In this document: positions 9,105 to 17,720 of the stretch, piece after piece
Position numbering within the stretch: position 1 is the first letter of the stretch
How the letters are laid out: each line of letters begins with the position of its first letter
Assembly (NCBI GenBank): GCA_022510845.1
Contig: JAFLSR010000002.1
Span: forward strand, 1 to 64,000
Reading direction: 5' to 3'
From: Treponema sp.
Lineage (GTDB): Bacteria > Spirochaetota > Spirochaetia > Treponematales > Treponemataceae
Length of the DNA stretch: 64,000 nt
The notes under the pieces: generated by a model
Seen by the model: only the letters and a program-made list of their open reading frames with translations
The model's database searches: none
What the model was told of the DNA's origin: nothing
Program-made: the position numbers and the translations under genes

Positions 9105-9296
9105 GTGGAACATTTCGGCAACAGCAGTGAGTATAACGCATTTTGGGCAAAGTTTGCGAAAAACGCAAAAGAAATCATGCAAGAGTATAATAAACTCTCT
9201 CCATCCAACAAGCAACGGGCAGACATGGAAGTCAGGAACATAATCGTTGCGCAGGGGCTTTGGGGATTATGGAACTACTTGCAGAACGTGCGATAA
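9105..9296 (+). CDS. Small hypothetical protein
   Basis: A 63-residue reading frame starts at GTG 9105 with AGGAGA at 9095-9100. A TTG at 9078 would add nine residues. The peptide is lysine-rich, probably helical, and ends GLWGLWNYLQNVR. No family is recognised. It sits between the DUF4209-like gene and a recombinase relic, so it may be a genuine small island gene or the remnant of a larger one. The good Shine-Dalgarno argues for translation. Confidence 0.4.
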   Translation: MEHFGNSSEYNAFWAKFAKNAKEIMQEYNKLSPSNKQRADMEVRNIIVAQGLWGLWNYLQNVR

Positions 9297-9308
9297 ACGC
9301 ATTTCCAT

Positions 9309-9440
9309 CTACGCGCAGATTATGAGGTCGCCTTTCTGCACGATATTCAGAAGTTCGCCGAGTTTGCGCTTGTCGTATTTCTTTGTTCCGCTGATTCTCG
9401 ACTGTATGCCCATCGGTTTGAAATGCGAATGTAGTGCCTT
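9309..9440 (-). pseudogene. Serine recombinase (resolvase/invertase) N-terminal relic
   Basis: The minus strand encodes about 44 residues including QSRISGTKKYDKRKLGELLN and then QKGDLIICA before a TAG stop (9309-9311). This matches the conserved resolvase N-terminal segment (KISGTKK...RKLGELLN.VQKGDLIIC.ELSRLGR), as found in the Mpi-type invertases of gut bacteria. The catalytic Ser region and everything after ICA are missing. It marks past site-specific recombination at the right edge of the island. Confidence 0.7.
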
Positions 9441-9456
9441 TCCTCCCTCTCTCCCC

Positions 9457-9483
9457 TTGACAAATTTCCCGAATTGCTATAAT
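9457..9483 (+). promoter_or_regulatory. Promoter of the beta-glucosidase gene
   Basis: Perfect TTGACA (9457-9462) and TATAAT (9478-9483) boxes are separated by a short 15-nt spacer. Transcription would begin near 9490, leaving a ~60-nt leader. Confidence 0.65.
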
Positions 9484-9498
9484 ACAAAATTGAATCCT

Positions 9499-9541
9499 GG
9501 AAATTGAAATTTCCTGCGGACTTAACATGAAATTTAAGGAG
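9499..9541 (+). promoter_or_regulatory. Hairpin leader of beta-glucosidase, related to glmS leader
   Basis: GGAAATTGAAATTTCC forms a hairpin at 9499-9514. It is followed by CTTAA (9521-9525), which can pair with TTTAAG (9534-9539) overlapping the AAGGAG Shine-Dalgarno (9536-9541). Bases 9499-9525 match the minus strand of the glmS leader (35071-35097) with one mismatch. This looks like a short member of the leader-hairpin family and may control access to the ribosome-binding site. Confidence 0.55.
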
Positions 9542-9550
9542 ACTGACTTT

Positions 9551-11839
9551 ATGAAGCGCAATTTGAAAGAACTGATTGGAAAAATGACTTTGGCAGAGAA
9601 GGCGGGGCTTTGTTCGGGGCTGGATTTTTGGCACACCAAGCCTGTTCCGCGCCTCGGCATTCCTTCGGTGATGGTGAGCGACGGCCCGAGCGGTCTGCGC
9701 AAGCAGGACATGGCGGGCGACCATCTCGGCGTGAACGACAGCATCAAGGCGGTGTGCTTTCCGAGCGGCTGCCTCACTGCGTGTTCGTTCGACACGGAAC
9801 TCATGCGCGGCATGGGCGAAATCCTTGGCGACGAATGCCAGGCTGAAGACGTTTCCGTGATTCTCGGACCTGCCATCAACATAAAGCGTTCTCCGCTTTG
9901 CGGACGCAATTTCGAATACCTTTCGGAAGACCCCCTCCTTGCAGGAAAACTGAGCGCGGCTTATGTTAAGGGCGTGCAGTCCAAGAACGTCGGCACGAGC
10001 GTAAAGCATTTCGCGGCGAACAGCCAGGAATTCCGCAGGATGTCGTGCTCAAGCAACATCGACGAGCGCACTCTGCGCGAAATCTATCTGCCCGCGTTCG
10101 AGGAAACTGTCAAAGAAGGAAAGCCCGACACGATTATGGCATCGTACAACAAGGTGAACGGAACTTTCGCAGTGGAAAGCAAATTCCTTTTGACGGATTT
10201 GCTCAGAAAAGAATGGGGCTTCGATGGATTCGTAGTTTCTGACTGGGGCGCGGTGAACGACCGCGTTACGGGCTTGAAGGCGGGTCTTGACCTTGAGATG
10301 CCTTTTTCCGGTGGCGACACGGACAAACAGATTGTGCAGGCGGTGAAAAGCGGAAAGCTTTCCGAAAGCGTTTTGGACAAGGCTGTCGAACGCATTCTGC
10401 GCATCGTGTTCAAATTCACCGATTCTCGAATGCCGGGCAATTTTGACAAAAAGGCGCATCAGGCAGAGGCCGCGAAAATCGCGCAAGAATCTATGGTGCT
10501 TTTGAAAAACGAATCGAATATCCTGCCTCTGAAAAAGAAGGACGTTGCCGACATTCTTTTTGTGGGCGCGTTCGCAAAGACTCCCCGCTATGAAGGCGGC
10601 GGCTCTTCGCACATAAACGCATGGAAAGTGAATTCATTCTTGGACGCGGCAAAAGAGGCGGGACTTTCCGTAAAGCACCTTGCGGGCTACGACCTCAAAG
10701 AGAACAAGGCAAAGGACAAGGCGCTTTTGGAGGAAGCCGTAAAAGCCGCTAAAAAGGCGAAGATTGTCGTGATTTTTGCGGGGCTTCCGGACAGCTACGA
10801 GTCCGAAGGCTATGACCGCGAGCACATGAAGATGCCTCAGAATCAGGACGCGCTCATCGAAGAAATCGCGAAAGTGCAGAAGAATGTCGTCGTGGTCTTG
10901 CACAACGGCTCTCCCGTGGAAATGCCGTGGGCTTGCAAAGTCAAGGCGATTTTGGAAAGTTACCTTGCGGGCGGCGGCGTTGGAATCGCGCAGTTCAACT
11001 TGCTTTTCGGAGAGGCGAATCCATGCGGAAAATTGGCGGAGACCTTCCCGCTCAAACTTGAGGACAATCCTTCGTACTTGAATTTCCCGGGTAACGGCAA
11101 GGACGTGAATTACGCCGAAGGAATTTTCGTGGGCTACCGATACTACGACAAAAAGGATATGCAGGTTCTCTTTCCGTTCGGGCACGGACTTTCTTACACA
11201 AAATTCGAATATTCGGACTTGAAACTTTCCGCGAAAAAAATCACCGATGCGGAAACCTTGGAAGTGAGCCTCAAAGTGAAGAACATTGGCCGCCGCGAAG
11301 GAAAGGAAATCGTGCAGATTTACGTTGCGCCGAAATCTCCGTACCGCGAGATGCGCGCGCAAAAGGAATTGAAGGCGTTCGCGAAAGTTTCGCTCAAAGC
11401 GGGCGAGACCAAAACCGTAAAAATCACTTTGGCAAAACGCGCGTTCGCAATGTGGAGCACGGCCCTCAACGACTGGTTCGTGCCGAGCGGAGAATACGAA
11501 ATCCTTGCCGCGGCTTCTTCGCGCGATGTCCGTCTTTGCAAAAGCGTGAGCGTTGCTTCCACGCAGAAGATTCCGCTCAAAGTGGAGCCGAACACTGTGT
11601 TGGAAGAACTCTTGGAAGACGAGACCGCGCACGAATTTGCCAAGCCCATTTTTGCCGCTGCCCTCAAGGGAATGTCGGACGATTCGGAGCGCGGAGAAAG
11701 TTCCAAGGCCGCCGTCAGCGACGAGATGCTTTTGGGAATGATGAAGAGTATGCCTCTGCGTTCTTTGAGGAGTTTTTCTCCGATGAGCGATGCCGACATT
11801 GCGAAAATCATCGAAGACATAAACAAAAAACTTTCTTGA
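9551..11839 (+). CDS. Beta-glucosidase, glycoside hydrolase family 3
   Basis: The 762-residue enzyme has the GH3 N-terminal TIM barrel, with VSDGPSGLR near residue 37 and the nucleophile Asp231 in VVSDWGAV. The alpha/beta sandwich domain contains GLPDSYESEGYDRE, and a fibronectin-III-like domain begins near residue 560. About 90 extra residues follow, ending in a helical tail. No signal peptide is present, so it acts on imported cello- or gluco-oligosaccharides in the cytoplasm. The start is taken at 9551 because AAGGAG at 9536-9541 is well placed; an ATG at 9527 would add eight residues upstream of that site. It is monocistronic with its own promoter, just outside the accessory island. Confidence 0.92.
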   Translation: MKRNLKELIGKMTLAEKAGLCSGLDFWHTKPVPRLGIPSVMVSDGPSGLRKQDMAGDHLGVNDSIKAVCFPSGCLTACSFDTELMRGMGEILGDECQAEDVSVILGPAINIKRSPLCGRNFEYLSEDPLLAGKLSAAYVKGVQSKNVGTSVKHFAANSQEFRRMSCSSNIDERTLREIYLPAFEETVKEGKPDTIMASYNKVNGTFAVESKFLLTDLLRKEWGFDGFVVSDWGAVNDRVTGLKAGLDLEMPFSGGDTDKQIVQAVKSGKLSESVLDKAVERILRIVFKFTDSRMPGNFDKKAHQAEAAKIAQESMVLLKNESNILPLKKKDVADILFVGAFAKTPRYEGGGSSHINAWKVNSFLDAAKEAGLSVKHLAGYDLKENKAKDKALLEEAVKAAKKAKIVVIFAGLPDSYESEGYDREHMKMPQNQDALIEEIAKVQKNVVVVLHNGSPVEMPWACKVKAILESYLAGGGVGIAQFNLLFGEANPCGKLAETFPLKLEDNPSYLNFPGNGKDVNYAEGIFVGYRYYDKKDMQVLFPFGHGLSYTKFEYSDLKLSAKKITDAETLEVSLKVKNIGRREGKEIVQIYVAPKSPYREMRAQKELKAFAKVSLKAGETKTVKITLAKRAFAMWSTALNDWFVPSGEYEILAAASSRDVRLCKSVSVASTQKIPLKVEPNTVLEELLEDETAHEFAKPIFAAALKGMSDDSERGESSKAAVSDEMLLGMMKSMPLRSLRSFSPMSDADIAKIIEDINKKLS

Positions 11840-11870
11840 AAAATCAAGTCCGCGGATTTTTAGGGAACTT

Positions 11871-12001
11871 GCTTTCGCTCGCGTTACCGGCTTGGCGCGA
11901 TGCGGGCGAAGGCATGAAAAGCAAGTTTTGTCGCAAGTGAAAACTCGCGCTTCTTCGCGCGGATGGTTTCACACGCCGATGCTCGGCTTCGGGGTGTGTT
12001 G
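11871..12001. repeat. Convergent intergenic palindromes and CGCGCGGATG repeat
   Basis: Between the convergent GH3 and Rsm22 genes, AACTTGCTTT near 11873 can pair with AAAGCAAGTT near 11918-11928. A second motif, TTCGCGCGGATGGTTTCA (11954-11971), is followed by a hairpin-forming stretch with CACACGCCGA opposite CGGGGTGTG. The same CGCGCGGATG-TTTCA block recurs at 18705 and 27211. The hairpins may serve as bidirectional terminators. Confidence 0.5.
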
Positions 12002-12006
12002 CTTTT

Positions 12007-13206
12007 CTAGATTTCGAAGATGAGCGCGTTCGTCTTTTCGTCGCGCTCGGATTTTTCTTTCGCATCGCAAATCAAGTCGCCCGACTTCACCTTAAAGTCG
12101 CGCGTGCAAAGCGCAAGCGAAAATCCTTTTCGAGCGCAGGCGTAGTGGCCGCGCATTCCTTTTTGCGCAAGGTGAATAGTGTCCGAGACTATTCGGATGC
12201 TTTCTTGATTCTCCGTTGCTTTCGGAGCGTCCGCGCCTCTTTGCATGAGGACGAACGAAAGCACGGCTCGTTCTTTTGGAAGCCTCGACTTTTCCGAAAG
12301 CGACAAAAGCCTTTTGGGAGCGTCCGCTGTCTCAAACGCGAAATTGCACCATTTTCCGCTCGCTCCGCTTTTTCCTGCCCTGCGTCCGTCCATCGGACAT
12401 CTTCCTTGGTGGGGGCATGGCGCACTTGCGAAAAATCCGTTTCTCAAAAAGGCGTCTCGCATCAGTGAAACGAATCGCGCCGATGCGGGCACTCCTGGCT
12501 CTATGAGCAAGACAGAAGCGTTCTCCTGCAAATAGGGGAAGAGCGCGTTTGAATATTTTTTTGCAAGGGAATCGGGTGGCGCGGATTCGTTTTGCAGGAT
12601 TTCGTTGAACACGTTCGCGCAAGAAACGAACGCCGCCTTTTGCCGAATCGCGCTTCCAAGCGAATCCTTTACGCGGACTATTTTCCACGGAATGATTTCC
12701 TCATTTGCACTTTCGCCGCGAGTCTTTCCGTTCGCGCTTTTCGCCGCAATCGAAAGGAAAATCTCTTCTCCCAAATTCAACGCCTGCCGCGAAATGTCCA
12801 TCGCGTGCCAGACAAGGTTCTTTTTGCGGAGTTCGGGCTGGGAAAGCCACAGCGCGCAAATCACTGTCAAAGGTCCGCTTCCGATGTCAAGGCAGATGTC
12901 GCCGTCGCGCAAAAACGAAAAATCCAGGTTGGAAAAAAGGCGCGTAAGCCGCACCAAATTCCACCACATAAAATATCGCGCGTATGCCACAAGCGCGGTC
13001 TTTTCGTTCATGTAGCCTTTTCTACGCCGCTCGCGCTCGTCTGTCATTTGGTGGCTCAGGTCGCGGATTTGTTTTGGCAACGCGCTTTCCTGCTTGGAAT
13101 TCGCGGGGATGATGTCCTGAATTACTTTGTCGAAATTTTCGAGCGTCCAGAGCGCGTCTTGGGGAATGTTCTTTGTGTCGAAAAGTCTTTGTATTGTCTG
13201 GCTCAT
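12007..13206 (-). CDS. Rsm22-family methyltransferase-like protein
   Basis: The 399-residue protein has the Rsm22 hallmark YARYFMWWNLVRLTRLF near residue 75, a SAM-fold motif CLDIGSGPLTV, and a cysteine cluster CPHQGRCPM...KWCNF likely to bind an iron-sulfur cluster. Family members associate with small-subunit ribosome assembly (mitochondrial Rsm22/METTL17); bacterial homologues are poorly characterised. It is the last gene of a minus-strand group after a MerR regulator, 22 nt downstream of it. Its C-terminal OB-like part (VSDTIHLAQKGMRGHYACARK) fits the family. I consider family assignment firm and biochemical role uncertain. Confidence 0.8.
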   Translation of the reverse strand: MSQTIQRLFDTKNIPQDALWTLENFDKVIQDIIPANSKQESALPKQIRDLSHQMTDERERRRKGYMNEKTALVAYARYFMWWNLVRLTRLFSNLDFSFLRDGDICLDIGSGPLTVICALWLSQPELRKKNLVWHAMDISRQALNLGEEIFLSIAAKSANGKTRGESANEEIIPWKIVRVKDSLGSAIRQKAAFVSCANVFNEILQNESAPPDSLAKKYSNALFPYLQENASVLLIEPGVPASARFVSLMRDAFLRNGFFASAPCPHQGRCPMDGRRAGKSGASGKWCNFAFETADAPKRLLSLSEKSRLPKERAVLSFVLMQRGADAPKATENQESIRIVSDTIHLAQKGMRGHYACARKGFSLALCTRDFKVKSGDLICDAKEKSERDEKTNALIFEI

Positions 13207-13228
13207 CTTGTTTTCTTAATGCGAGTGG

Positions 13229-13588
13229 TCATTCTGTTTGAGCTTCCGATGAATTTTCTGAATCTGCATTCTCGCGGTATTTTCTTATCGCAAAAAACGA
13301 ATCCAAAAGTTCCGACCTTGCTTTTTGAATTTGCGAAAGCGCGGATTCGCTGTCCAAAAAACAGTCCGCCTCGCTTATGATTTGATTCCGTGCGCCTTCA
13401 ATCGTGAATTTCTTTTGATAAATCAGATGTTTCAGCCGCAAGATTTTTGCGATGTCGCTTTGGGAATAGGTTCTTCGTCCGCCAATATTTTTTTGCGGCG
13501 CGAATCCTGGAATCACCTCTTCCCAATAGCGCAGCACGTGCGGCTTTACGCCCGTAATTTCCTCGACTTGTCCGATTGAATACGTCAT
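13229..13588 (-). CDS. MerR-family transcriptional regulator
   Basis: The 119-residue protein begins with a MerR winged helix: YSIGQVEEITGVKPHVLRYW (residues 3-22), GGRRTYSQSDIAKI (~36-49) and LIYQKKFTIEGAR (~55-67). Only a short coiled-coil follows, with no effector domain and a Ser/Glu-rich end. This matches small MerR proteins that bind DNA as dimers without a metal site. AAGGAAAA precedes the start. It lies between the PtsI-Der gene and the Rsm22 gene on the same strand, separated from the former by a terminator hairpin. Its target is unknown. Confidence 0.88.
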   Translation of the reverse strand: MTYSIGQVEEITGVKPHVLRYWEEVIPGFAPQKNIGGRRTYSQSDIAKILRLKHLIYQKKFTIEGARNQIISEADCFLDSESALSQIQKARSELLDSFFAIRKYRENADSENSSEAQTE

Positions 13589-13627
13589 TCTTGTTTTCCT
13601 TAAATGAGTTTCTGCAAGAAACTCGTA

Positions 13628-13664
13628 TTAAAACGAATGGCTGTATTTTAGCCATTCGTTTTAA
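13628..13664 (-). terminator. Terminator overlapping the end of ptsI-der
   Basis: Perfect 15-bp arms at 13628-13642 and 13650-13664 surround a 7-nt loop. The upstream arm on the minus strand encodes the last residues (TNG-stop) of the Der domain and the hairpin ends in a T-rich stretch. It should stop most transcription before merR. Confidence 0.75.
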
Positions 13665-16600
13665 ATTCTTCCCATTTTTTTCGGCTTGCTTTGAATTCCA
13701 GTTGAACCGGAATTTTGTCAAGCCCCAAATCTTCGCGAATCCTGTTTTTCAAAAACGCGATGTACGACTGCGGAACGGATTCTGGGCGTGTCGCGAAAAT
13801 CACGAACGAAACAGGACTCGTGCTTGTCTGCGTTATGTAGCGGATTTTGAAATGCATCGTGCGGCTTGCTGGCGGCGGATATTTTTGAAGCCAGTCGCGC
13901 AGCGCGTTGTTCAAAGCCGAAGTCTCGATTCTGCGGGTCACTTGTCCGTAAAGTTCCAGCGCGGTGTCCATGAGGCGTTTCATTCCGTCGCCGTTGAGCG
14001 CGGATGTTTCCACTATTGGAGCGAAGGTCATTTGCCCGAACATTATGCGGATGTTTTCTTCCGCCTTGCGCGCGGCTGTCCTGCCTTTTTCTTGTGTGTC
14101 CCATTTGTTCAAGATGAAGATTATCGGGCGGCCGCGTTCATAGGCGAGCGCGCAGATTTTTTTGTCCTGTTCGGCAAGTCCTTCTTGCGCGTCAATGAGC
14201 AGGAACACGATGTCGCATTCATCGAGCGTTTTTATCGCGCGGTTCACTGAATAGTATTCAACATTCTCTTTTACTTTCGCCTTGCGCCTGATTCCCGCCG
14301 TGTCCAAAATAACGCAGTCGCGCCCGTTGTATCGGAACGAGCCTTCCACCACGTCGCGCGTGGTTCCCGCGTAGTCGCTTACAATCGAAGATTCGGTGTG
14401 GGTGAGCCGATTGGTCAAAGTGGATTTCCCGGTGTTCGGCTTTCCGAGCACCGCGATTCGGATTGGCGAAGAATCTTCCTCGCTTTCCTTTACTTTCGAA
14501 AAATCCAAGCGCGAGACAATTTTCTGCGCCAAGGGCGTGATGTTGTCGCCATGCTCCGCGGAAATCAAAACCAAGTCGCCGAAGCCAAATCGCGCGTAGT
14601 TCCATGCCGCGGCTTCGTTGCGCCCGCCTTCGGTCTTGTTCACTGCGGCGATTACTTTGTTCCAATACGGCCTGAGCAGCGCGACGAATTCTTCGTCTTC
14701 GGGCGTGGTTTCGCCAGCGTCCAAAAGCAGGAGAATCAAATCCGCCTTTTGAAGCATTTCCACGGTCTTTGACACTACAAGGTCGTCGAGCGCGTTCGTG
14801 CTGATTTTGTGCACTCGGCGTTGGCTTGCGCCTTGGCTCTTTCCTTCGCGTTCGTCGCGCGTAAGTTTGAAGCCGCCCGTGTCCATCAGATGAACCGGCA
14901 TTCCCATGATGAATGTCGTTCCTTCAATTGGGTCGCGCGTGACTCCGGGCGTGGGGTCTGTGATGGCGATTCTCTTGTGCATGAAGCGGTTGAACAGGGT
15001 GGACTTTCCCACGTTCGGCCGGCCCGCAATCACGACGAGCGGGAGGTTCACATATTTTTTTTCTGAGTCGAATTTTGTTTGCTGTTCGTCCGAACTTTTT
15101 GTGGACGCGGATTGACTTTTTTTCATAGTTCTTTCCAAGTATTGTTTTGCCTCGTTTTTCATTTCCGAAATCGTAGTTTGGGAAAGAGCCTTCTTTACGT
15201 GCGAAATGAAATTCGAGTTCATGCTCAAATTTCGGATTCCCATTCCCGCGAGCACGGAAAGGCTTTGTTCTCTGGTTGCCATTTCTCCGCAAATCGAAAC
15301 AGGAATGCCTTCGTTTTTCGCCGCGTCAGCCGTGCGCTTTATCAAAAAAAGAACCGCGGGGTGGAACTCGTCATAGAGCGATGAGACGTTCGTGTTCTCG
15401 CGGTCCACGCCGATTGTGTATTGCGTGAGGTCGTTCGTGCCGATGGAAAAGAAATCCGCCTGCTTTGCAAGTTGCGCGGCGCAGATTCCTGCGGCCGCGG
15501 TTTCAATCATAACGCCGAGCGGAACGTTTTTGTCGAACGGAATTTTTTCGGATTCGAGTTCATCGCACACCTGTTTTATTACGGCCTTCGTCTGGCTTAT
15601 TTGGTTCGCGTCCGTGATGAGGGGAAACATTATCCGCAAATTGCCGAAAACGCTTGCCCGGTAAAGCGCGCGAAGTTGCGTGCGGAAAAGCCTCGGATAA
15701 TTCAGGCTCAGGCGAATCGCGCGAAGTCCCATCAAAGGATTTTTTTCTTCGATGCTCGGCGCGTCCACCAAGTTCAAAAGCTTGTCGCCGCCTATGTCGA
15801 GAGTGCGGATTGTAACGGGCTTTCCCTGCATTATTTCAAGCACGCGCTTGTAGGCCTCGAACTGAGTTTCTTCGGTAACAGTCCTGATTGCGCCTGCGTT
15901 CGCGGAATTGAGTTCGTTCATAAAAAGAAATTCCGTCCTGAAAAGCCCGATTCCTTCCGCGCCCTCTTGCAACGCGCGTTCCGCTTCCTGCGGCGTGCCG
16001 ATGTTCGCGTAGAGAGTGAACTTTGTGCCGTCCTTTGTCTTTGCGGGCAGCGAGCGGAATTGGACAAGTTCTTGGCTGCGCTCTGTCTGCTCTTTTATTT
16101 TTGAAACGTAACTGTCCACGGTCGCGCTGTCAGGCTCGATGATGATTTCGGACTTGTCGGCGTCGATTATCACGGTTTCGCCATTTTTTATTTTTTTCGT
16201 GATTTTCGGAATCGCTGAAACTGCGGGAATCGAATAATTCCGCGCGAGAATTCCGATGTGGCTTGAAACTCCGCCCTGCGTGAGCGCGATGCCGAGAATT
16301 TTTTTTTCGGAGAGAATCGAAAAGTCGCCGGGGTTCAGCGAATGCGCAATCAAAATGCTGCGCTCTGGAATCTCTTCGATGTTGAACGGATGCAAGTTCA
16401 GCATTTCGTTTATGACGCGCCCAAAAATATCCGTGATGTCCTGCCCGCGTTCTGCAAGATAAGTGTTGCCGCTAGCGCGCAGCCGGTTCGAATATTCTTC
16501 GACCTTCATTTCAAGAATGTGTTCGGCATTGAAAAGTTCGCGCTTCAAAAGGTCTTCCACTTCCTTGTTGAACACGGGGTCAGTGAGCATCAGCGCGTAG

Positions 16601-16842
16601 GTTTCGAAAATCTCTTTTTGAATTTTGTCCGAATCCTTGCCGTTCAAATTGATTTGTTCGAGTTTGATTTTTATCTGCGCGGAAACCGAATCGCGGGCGC
16701 GGGTGTAGCGAAGCCATTCCGATTCGAGTTGCTCGATTGTAATCGGCGTTTTGGGAATTATGCGCTGCGTAGGCTCGGGAATCACGAATGCCTTGCCGCT
16801 TCCTATGCCGGAAGAAATCGATGTCCCGAAAAGAATATCCAT
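13648..16842 (-). CDS. ptsI-der: PtsI-Der fusion: PTS enzyme I joined to GTPase Der
   Basis: The 1064-residue protein joins two normally separate proteins. Residues 1-~570 form PTS enzyme I: the phosphohistidine His195 in GGVSSHIGILAR, GLFRTEFLFM, and the C-terminal PEP-binding barrel with GTNDLTQY and ICGEMATRE. After a ~30-residue Ser/Lys/Gln-rich linker comes complete Der (EngA): the first G domain with GRPNVGKST (~604), the second with GKPNTGKST (~800), NKWD, and the KH-like domain ending KASRKKWEEF. Enzyme I passes phosphate from PEP to HPr; Der is an essential 50S assembly GTPase. Both halves keep catalytic residues. There is no stop codon or frameshift at the junction. The fusion could couple PEP state to ribosome assembly or simply co-express the parts. 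No HPr gene is adjacent. Confidence 0.93.
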   Translation of the reverse strand: MDILFGTSISSGIGSGKAFVIPEPTQRIIPKTPITIEQLESEWLRYTRARDSVSAQIKIKLEQINLNGKDSDKIQKEIFETYALMLTDPVFNKEVEDLLKRELFNAEHILEMKVEEYSNRLRASGNTYLAERGQDITDIFGRVINEMLNLHPFNIEEIPERSILIAHSLNPGDFSILSEKKILGIALTQGGVSSHIGILARNYSIPAVSAIPKITKKIKNGETVIIDADKSEIIIEPDSATVDSYVSKIKEQTERSQELVQFRSLPAKTKDGTKFTLYANIGTPQEAERALQEGAEGIGLFRTEFLFMNELNSANAGAIRTVTEETQFEAYKRVLEIMQGKPVTIRTLDIGGDKLLNLVDAPSIEEKNPLMGLRAIRLSLNYPRLFRTQLRALYRASVFGNLRIMFPLITDANQISQTKAVIKQVCDELESEKIPFDKNVPLGVMIETAAAGICAAQLAKQADFFSIGTNDLTQYTIGVDRENTNVSSLYDEFHPAVLFLIKRTADAAKNEGIPVSICGEMATREQSLSVLAGMGIRNLSMNSNFISHVKKALSQTTISEMKNEAKQYLERTMKKSQSASTKSSDEQQTKFDSEKKYVNLPLVVIAGRPNVGKSTLFNRFMHKRIAITDPTPGVTRDPIEGTTFIMGMPVHLMDTGGFKLTRDEREGKSQGASQRRVHKISTNALDDLVVSKTVEMLQKADLILLLLDAGETTPEDEEFVALLRPYWNKVIAAVNKTEGGRNEAAAWNYARFGFGDLVLISAEHGDNITPLAQKIVSRLDFSKVKESEEDSSPIRIAVLGKPNTGKSTLTNRLTHTESSIVSDYAGTTRDVVEGSFRYNGRDCVILDTAGIRRKAKVKENVEYYSVNRAIKTLDECDIVFLLIDAQEGLAEQDKKICALAYERGRPIIFILNKWDTQEKGRTAARKAEENIRIMFGQMTFAPIVETSALNGDGMKRLMDTALELYGQVTRRIETSALNNALRDWLQKYPPPASRTMHFKIRYITQTSTSPVSFVIFATRPESVPQSYIAFLKNRIREDLGLDKIPVQLEFKASRKKWEEFKTNG

Positions 16843-16848
16843 TTTTCT

Positions 16849-16877
16849 ATTATATAGGCTAATCGTTTTTAAGTCAA
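16849..16877 (-). promoter_or_regulatory. Promoter of ptsI-der, predicting a leaderless mRNA
   Basis: On the minus strand TTGACT (16872-16877), a 17-nt spacer and TATAAT (16849-16854) end 6 nt before the ATG at 16842. Transcription would begin at or beside the start codon. No Shine-Dalgarno is visible. Confidence 0.75.
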
Positions 16878-16964
16878 ATAGTTCTTTGGAAACAGCGCGA
16901 ATCCTTCGAAAAAGTCGGAGATATTTTTCTTACGAAAAAAATTCTTTGTGCCGAAAATTTTATT

Positions 16965-17564
16965 ATGTCGCAGAACAGCTACGAAAAGCCCGACTTTTGG
17001 TCAAAAAAGGCGTTCGCGGAAAACTATCCCGCGCGTTCCGTCTACAAACTCGCCGAAATCGATGAAAAATTCGGCATCATAAAAAAGAATTCCACGGTTT
17101 TGGATTTGGGAAGCGCGCCGGGAAGCTGGACCCTTTTTCTTTTGCGCAATTTGGGCGGCGGCGGAAAAGTGGTTTCGTGCGATTTGAATCCGCTAGACAA
17201 AGGCGTGATGGGCGAAAATTTGATTTTTTTTCAGGGCGACTTGAATTCAAAGGAAACGCGCGAAAAAATCCGGATGCACGGCCCGTTTGATTTGGTTGTG
17301 TGCGACGCCGCCCCGCCTACAACAGGAAACCGCACTGTGGACACGGCGCGGTCGGAAAGCCTTGTCGAGATGGCGATTTGGTATGCGCAAACCATGCTCA
17401 AGCCGGGCGGAAACTTTGCGGCGAAAATATTCCAAAGCGGCGGCGAGCAAAAACTGCTTTTGGAAATGCGCAAGATTTTTTCCAGCGCGAAGGCATTCAA
17501 GCCCAAAGCGTGCCGCAAAGAAAGTTTTGAAACCTATTTGATTGGGCTTCAAAGACGCGCATAG
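16965..17564 (+). CDS. rlmE: 23S rRNA 2'-O-ribose U2552 methyltransferase RlmE (FtsJ)
   Basis: The 199-residue protein shows the full RlmE pattern: ARSVYKLAEIDEKF (Lys of the catalytic K-D-K-E set, ~26), LDLGSAPGSW (SAM site, ~47), VVCDAAPPTTGN (catalytic Asp, ~109), LKPGGNFAAKIFQSG (Lys, ~148) and RKESFETYLIG (Glu, ~190). It methylates U2552 in the 23S A-loop late in 50S maturation. It is divergent from ptsI-der, placing two ribosome-assembly factors back to back. No Shine-Dalgarno precedes the ATG; a weak promoter-like pair (TTACGA, 17 nt, GAAAAT) ends 6 nt upstream, so it too may be leaderless. Confidence 0.93.
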   Translation: MSQNSYEKPDFWSKKAFAENYPARSVYKLAEIDEKFGIIKKNSTVLDLGSAPGSWTLFLLRNLGGGGKVVSCDLNPLDKGVMGENLIFFQGDLNSKETREKIRMHGPFDLVVCDAAPPTTGNRTVDTARSESLVEMAIWYAQTMLKPGGNFAAKIFQSGGEQKLLLEMRKIFSSAKAFKPKACRKESFETYLIGLQRRA

Positions 17565-17679
17565 TTTCGGGACAGTCTAAATAAAGTTGCCGATTTAAAT
17601 TTCGGGTTTTTTGATTTGTTTTTTGAAAATGACTGATTTTTGAAATTGAATTTTCCGATAATAAATTTTGTCAAACCAA

Positions 17680-17708
17680 TTGAAAAAAAATGAAAAATGA
17701 GGTATAAT
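17680..17708 (+). promoter_or_regulatory. Promoter of the M23 peptidase gene
   Basis: TTGAAA (17680-17685), a 17-nt spacer and TATAAT (17703-17708). The first possible ATG (17697) lies inside the spacer region and a second (17709) abuts the -10 box, so transcription starting near 17715 leaves the ATG at 17721 as the first usable codon, with a leader of only a few nucleotides. Confidence 0.65.
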
Positions 17709-17720
17709 ATGAGAATATCT

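Noticed and set aside
10634..11632. 332-codon minus-strand reading frame inside the beta-glucosidase gene
   Set aside because: The plus-strand GH3 protein has complete family motifs through the same region, and the minus frame resembles nothing and has no ribosome-binding site.
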